A stretch of DNA of 8,433 nucleotides, taken from the NCBI GenBank assembly GCA_031264605.1, contig JAISDQ010000030.1, positions 1 to 8,433 on the forward strand. The letters run 5' to 3'. The position numbers and the translations under genes are program-made. Below, one piece after another: positions 5,676-8,433 of this stretch (position 1 is the first letter of the stretch; each line of letters starts with the position of its first letter). The notes under the pieces were generated by a model. That model had not been told where the DNA came from and did not search any database. It saw only the letters and a list, made by a program, of their open reading frames with translations. This DNA is from Synergistaceae bacterium. Its GTDB lineage: Bacteria; Synergistota; Synergistia; Synergistales; Synergistaceae.

Positions 5676-6619
5676 CTGTTATGGCAAGCGTAACTATGAG
5701 TTGAGCTTAAATGTTTTACCGGAGGAGCGTGTTTTTCACAGCGCTCGCTCGCCGCGGGACAGCGGTTGCAGAAGCGGCATCCCGGCGCGGCGCTTGTGAT
5801 GCGCGGAACCGAGCCCTCTATCGTCCGCAGCCTTCCCTCGCGTTTCGACTGGTGAGGCAGGGCCTTCATGAGCAGTTCCGTGTACGGGTGGCTTGGGGAT
5901 TGGAAGATTTCGAACACGCTTCCCTGTTCGGCCACTTCCCCGGCGTACATGACAGCCACGCGGTCGGCTATTTCGGCCACGATGCCGAAGTTGTGGGTGA
6001 TGAGCAGTATGCTGGTGTTGAAATCGGCCCTCAGCCGGCTCATGATTTCCAGTATCTGCGCTTCTATCGTCACGTCCAATGCCGTGGTAGGTTCGTCGGC
6101 GATCAGGAGTTTCGGGTTTCTCGCCAGCATCATCGCTATCATGACGCGCTGGCGCATACCGCCGGACAGTTCATGGGGAAAACTCCTGACGCTCTGGGCC
6201 GGGTCCGGCATTTTCATCTCGCGGTAAAACTCTATTACCTCTCTCCAAACCTCGGCGCGGTTCTTTTTATCGAGAAAAATAGCTTCGGCAACCTGGGAAC
6301 CGGAACGATAAACCGGGTTCAGAGAGTCCAAAGGGTTCTGGAAAATCATGCCTATTTTTTTGCCCCTTACGCCGGTCATTTGCCTGTCGTTCAGAGCGTT
6401 GAGATCATGTCCCTCAAAATAAATGCCTCCGAGGACGCGTTCGTTTCTGTCGGGAAGCAGGCGCATTATACTGTGGGCTATGGTAGATTTGCCGCAGCCC
6501 GATTCGCCCACCACGGCGAATATTTCGCCCTCCCCTATGTTCAGGCTGACGTCTTTCACGGCGGAAAGGTATCCTCCCCGTACCCTGTATTCAACGCTCA
6601 GCCTGTCGAGTTTCAGCAT
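5672..6619 (-). CDS. dppD: Peptide ABC transporter ATP-binding protein, DppD/OppD type
   Basis: This 315-residue cytoplasmic ATPase is the first nucleotide-binding subunit of the importer. Motifs: Walker A GESGCGKST (38-46), Q-loop Gln94 in MIFQNP, signature LSGGM (151-155), Walker B LLIADE (171-176) with Glu176, TTALD, and switch His209 in LITHN (Asn replaces the more common Asp after the His, a tolerated variation). The C-terminal oligo_HPY extension starts at SHPYTELLM (243-251). It carries Cys281, Cys284, Cys287, Cys294 and Cys312; four of them match the partner ATPase spacing exactly. The start is bounded: upstream in frame the only stretch before the DppC stop is 12 codons without a start codon. 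The ribosome-binding site is weak, suggesting dependence on upstream translation, 36 nt after the permease C gene. The 3' end overlaps the DppF start by 4 nt. Confidence 0.94.
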   Translation of the reverse strand: MLKLDRLSVEYRVRGGYLSAVKDVSLNIGEGEIFAVVGESGCGKSTIAHSIMRLLPDRNERVLGGIYFEGHDLNALNDRQMTGVRGKKIGMIFQNPLDSLNPVYRSGSQVAEAIFLDKKNRAEVWREVIEFYREMKMPDPAQSVRSFPHELSGGMRQRVMIAMMLARNPKLLIADEPTTALDVTIEAQILEIMSRLRADFNTSILLITHNFGIVAEIADRVAVMYAGEVAEQGSVFEIFQSPSHPYTELLMKALPHQSKREGRLRTIEGSVPRITSAAPGCRFCNRCPAASERCEKHAPPVKHLSSTHSYACHNR

Positions 6620-6655
6620 GACGGTTCGCCGGATTTCCGCTTCATGGCCGGGCGG

Positions 6656-7504
6656 CTAATATGACTTGACGTGGGGATCGATCAAGTCCCTGATGCCTTC
6701 GCCGAGCAGGTTGAAGCCGAAAACCGTGTATACCATGGCGATGCCGGGGAAAATGCTCAGCCACTGCCCTCTGCTGACATACTTCATGCCGTTCGACAGA
6801 GCGAGGCCCCAATCAGGCGACGGGGGCTGCGAGCCAAGTCCCAGGAAGCTCAGCGCGGTAGTCGAGATGACGGTGCTCGGCAGTTGCATCGAAATCATGA
6901 CGATGAGCGCCGGCACGATGTTCGGGAATATATAACGCAGCATTATGGCGGGAGTTTTTTCGCCGAACGCTATGCCGGTCTCTATGAAAGCCTGGTTTTT
7001 TATGGCCATGGTCTTGGCCCGGACAATGCGCGCAAACTGAGTCCAGTTGACGAGCGATATGGCTATGATCGAATTGTTGAGGCCCTTGCCCAGAAGGGTC
7101 ACAACCGCCAGCGCGAGTATTATTCCCGGGACGCACCACGCGAGGTCTGCTATATACATAAGGAATTTGTCGATAAAACCGCCGAAATAACCGCTGACCA
7201 TCCCGACGGTCACGCCCAAAAACATCTGTATGAACGTGCCTATAAGCGCTATTTGCAATGTTATCCTCGCTCCGTATATGACTTTGCTCAGCATGTCCCT
7301 GCCAAAATCATCGGTGCCGAAAGGGTACTTCGCGCTGGGAGGCTGAAGCCTGTCGGCTTTATTGGCCGTGTCATATCCGTATGGAGCCAATACCGGAGCA
7401 AAAATCGCCACAAATACCACGCTGAGGATTATAAAAGCGCCGACGAGAAAATTGGCGTTTTTCCGCGCGGATACCAGAAACTCCATAAACGGCGTCTCGT
7501 TCAT
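6656..7504 (-). CDS. dppC: Peptide ABC transporter permease, DppC/OppC type
   Basis: This 282-residue inner-membrane permease forms half of the translocation pore with the DppB-type subunit. It has the N-terminal OppC-type region with a first membrane helix near 18-38, the family motif YPFGTDDFGRD (60-70), and five further hydrophobic segments. The cytoplasmic EAA-type loop that docks on the ATPases reads FIETGIAFGEKTPAIMLRYI (173-192). DPHVKSY closes the protein. The frame is open for 22 more codons upstream inside the previous gene. I start at the ATG at 7504 because it forms a TGATG stop/start overlap with the DppB gene and is preceded at good spacing by AAAGGGGG. The shorter protein also has a normal DppC length. 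It is the second gene of the operon as seen here. Confidence 0.93.
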   Translation of the reverse strand: MNETPFMEFLVSARKNANFLVGAFIILSVVFVAIFAPVLAPYGYDTANKADRLQPPSAKYPFGTDDFGRDMLSKVIYGARITLQIALIGTFIQMFLGVTVGMVSGYFGGFIDKFLMYIADLAWCVPGIILALAVVTLLGKGLNNSIIAISLVNWTQFARIVRAKTMAIKNQAFIETGIAFGEKTPAIMLRYIFPNIVPALIVMISMQLPSTVISTTALSFLGLGSQPPSPDWGLALSNGMKYVSRGQWLSIFPGIAMVYTVFGFNLLGEGIRDLIDPHVKSY

Positions 7505-8433
7505 CAGCGTTCGCCCCCTTTGAGCGCGACGCTTATCCTCGGATCGAGAATGCCTATAAGAAAGTCGCACATGAGGTTAAATACCACGGTCAGGAGAGAA
7601 ATGACCAAAACGCACGCCTGGACTACCGCAAAGTCCTGCAGGATAATGGAGTTGACGATCAGCCCGCCCATGCCGGGAATGCCAAAGATGTGCTCCAGAA
7701 TGACGGCCCCGGATATGAGCCAGGGTATGCTCAGGGAAACTAAAACAGTGACGAGTATGAGAGCGTTGCGGAGGACATGCTTGATCAGGACGGCGCTTTT
7801 GCTGAGCCCTTTCGCGTATGCCGTCAGCACATATTTTTCCCGTATCACGTCCAAAACCTCGGATTTCGTCATCCGTATCGTGCTCGCGAAGCTGCCAAGG
7901 ACGCCAGCCGTCACCGGCAGCACAAGATGCCGCGCGGTCTCGTAGCCGTGCAGGGGGAAAATTTTCCAGGTAACTCCGAAAAGCAATATGAGCAAGACGG
8001 CCGTCCAAAATTGCGGTATAGCCGTAAAAAACAGCGAAACGCCCACCGTGAGCCTGTCAAACAGGCTGTCTTTTTTGTACGCGCATATCAGACCCAGAGG
8101 CACCGCTATCAAAATATCGAAAAACAGCGTGAGCCCCGTAAATTTCAGGGTCAAGGGTATACGGGCCCTCATAAGCTCCAGAACCGGTATCTTCGAGCGT
8201 ATGGACACGCCAAAATCCCCGCTCTTCAGTATCTTTGCGGCCCAATTTATATATTGCTCATGCAGGGGTAAATCAAAGCCGTAAAAATGGCGCATCTCGT
8301 CTTTTTTCGCCTGGCTGACTTGCCAGCCCATCATCTGATCTATGGGGTCGCCGGGCATCATGTAAAGCATGGCAAATACCAGGACGGAGACCGAAAACAC
8401 CAAAAAAAGCCCCTGAATCAGCCGCTTGACGAT
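7504..8433 (-). CDS. dppB: Peptide ABC transporter permease, DppB/OppB type (5' end beyond right edge)
   Basis: This is the inner-membrane permease partner of the DppC-type subunit. The window holds 309 codons; the reading frame continues past the right edge. A TTG at 8403 could be read as a start, but the ten codons upstream of it (IVKRLIQGLF) belong to the conserved first membrane helix of DppB proteins. The true start is therefore probably only a few residues outside. Visible: first helix then MMPGDP (in-window residues 25-30), YGFDLPLHEQY (51-61), SGDFGVSI (71-78), further hydrophobic segments around 97-118, 128-155, 168-185, 222-245 and 270-295, the EAA-type loop YVLTAYAKGLSKSAVLIKHV (201-220), FGIPGMGGL (250-258) and LDPRI near the end. 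These are typical of the family. Its stop overlaps the start of the next gene by one base. The operon promoter must lie off the window. Confidence 0.93.
   Translation of the reverse strand: MVKRLIQGLFLVFSVSVLVFAMLYMMPGDPIDQMMGWQVSQAKKDEMRHFYGFDLPLHEQYINWAAKILKSGDFGVSIRSKIPVLELMRARIPLTLKFTGLTLFFDILIAVPLGLICAYKKDSLFDRLTVGVSLFFTAIPQFWTAVLLILLFGVTWKIFPLHGYETARHLVLPVTAGVLGSFASTIRMTKSEVLDVIREKYVLTAYAKGLSKSAVLIKHVLRNALILVTVLVSLSIPWLISGAVILEHIFGIPGMGGLIVNSIILQDFAVVQACVLVISLLTVVFNLMCDFLIGILDPRISVALKGGER

Noticed and set aside
6620..6658. DppC and DppD are in the same frame, separated by one TAG and 12 open codons, so stop read-through would fuse permease and ATPase.
   Set aside because: A shared frame happens by chance in a third of cases and 12 open codons are common. 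No read-through signal or selenocysteine/pyrrolysine context is seen.
7505..7570. A 22-codon N-terminal extension of the DppC-type permease.
   Set aside because: It overlaps the end of the DppB gene and is charged and unlike the family. The TGATG junction at 7502-7506 with AAAGGGGG upstream is the better start.
3626..7945. Several long plus-strand frames (for example 3626-4696, 5711-6664, 6671-7945) opposite the transporter genes.
   Set aside because: All are mirror frames of well-supported importer genes, without family motifs. Their length reflects the scarcity of antisense stop codons in GC-biased coding DNA.
8401..8403. TTG as the start of the DppB-type permease.
   Set aside because: The ten codons to its right in the same frame encode the conserved beginning of the first membrane helix, so the gene is truncated by the window edge, not initiated here.

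Overview
The window is compact bacterial DNA of moderately high GC content. It holds eight protein-coding genes, two of them cut by the window edges. I see no RNA genes, CRISPR arrays, insertion sequences or phage genes. The host appears to be a diderm (Gram-negative-type), peptide- or amino-acid-using bacterium. The substrate-binding protein has a signal-peptidase-I leader and no lipobox cysteine, which suits a periplasmic protein. The mix of an Opp/Dpp importer, an M20D amidohydrolase and a cytoplasmic class-A-like serine hydrolase would fit an anaerobic peptide fermenter such as a member of the Synergistota. That placement is an inference of modest confidence, since no phylogenetic marker is present.

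Left part (1-1927, minus strand): an M20D metallo-amidohydrolase gene is followed 26 bp later by the 5' two-thirds of lysA (diaminopimelate decarboxylase), which runs off the left edge. Both are probably transcribed from a sigma-70-like promoter at 2004-2032. The roughly 70-nt leader contains an 8-bp inverted repeat, one arm of which covers part of the amidohydrolase ribosome-binding site.

Middle (1928-3019): a 197-bp divergent intergenic region holds the minus-strand promoter, a plausible extended -10 element for the plus strand, and a 12-bp palindrome. It is followed by a plus-strand, TTG-initiated serine hydrolase of the class A beta-lactamase/transpeptidase fold, with no signal peptide and apparently no deacylating Glu166 equivalent. 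The gene ends inside a perfect 32-bp palindrome shared with the convergent transporter operon.

Right part (3020-8433, minus strand): a complete Opp/Dpp-type ABC importer operon in transcription order permease B (5' end off the window), permease C, ATPase D, ATPase F, periplasmic binding protein. The genes overlap or are nearly contiguous, except for a 70-nt gap with a small hairpin before the binding-protein gene. Both ATPases carry a C-terminal four-cysteine motif with identical spacing.

Functionally the locus reads as peptide uptake (importer) next to enzymes that could process amide-linked or acylated amino acids (M20D enzyme, serine hydrolase) and convert meso-diaminopimelate to lysine (LysA). 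Whether these form one pathway is not shown by the sequence. Most of the window is ordinary housekeeping or transport content; the more unusual points are the serine hydrolase, the leader hairpin and the shared palindrome.
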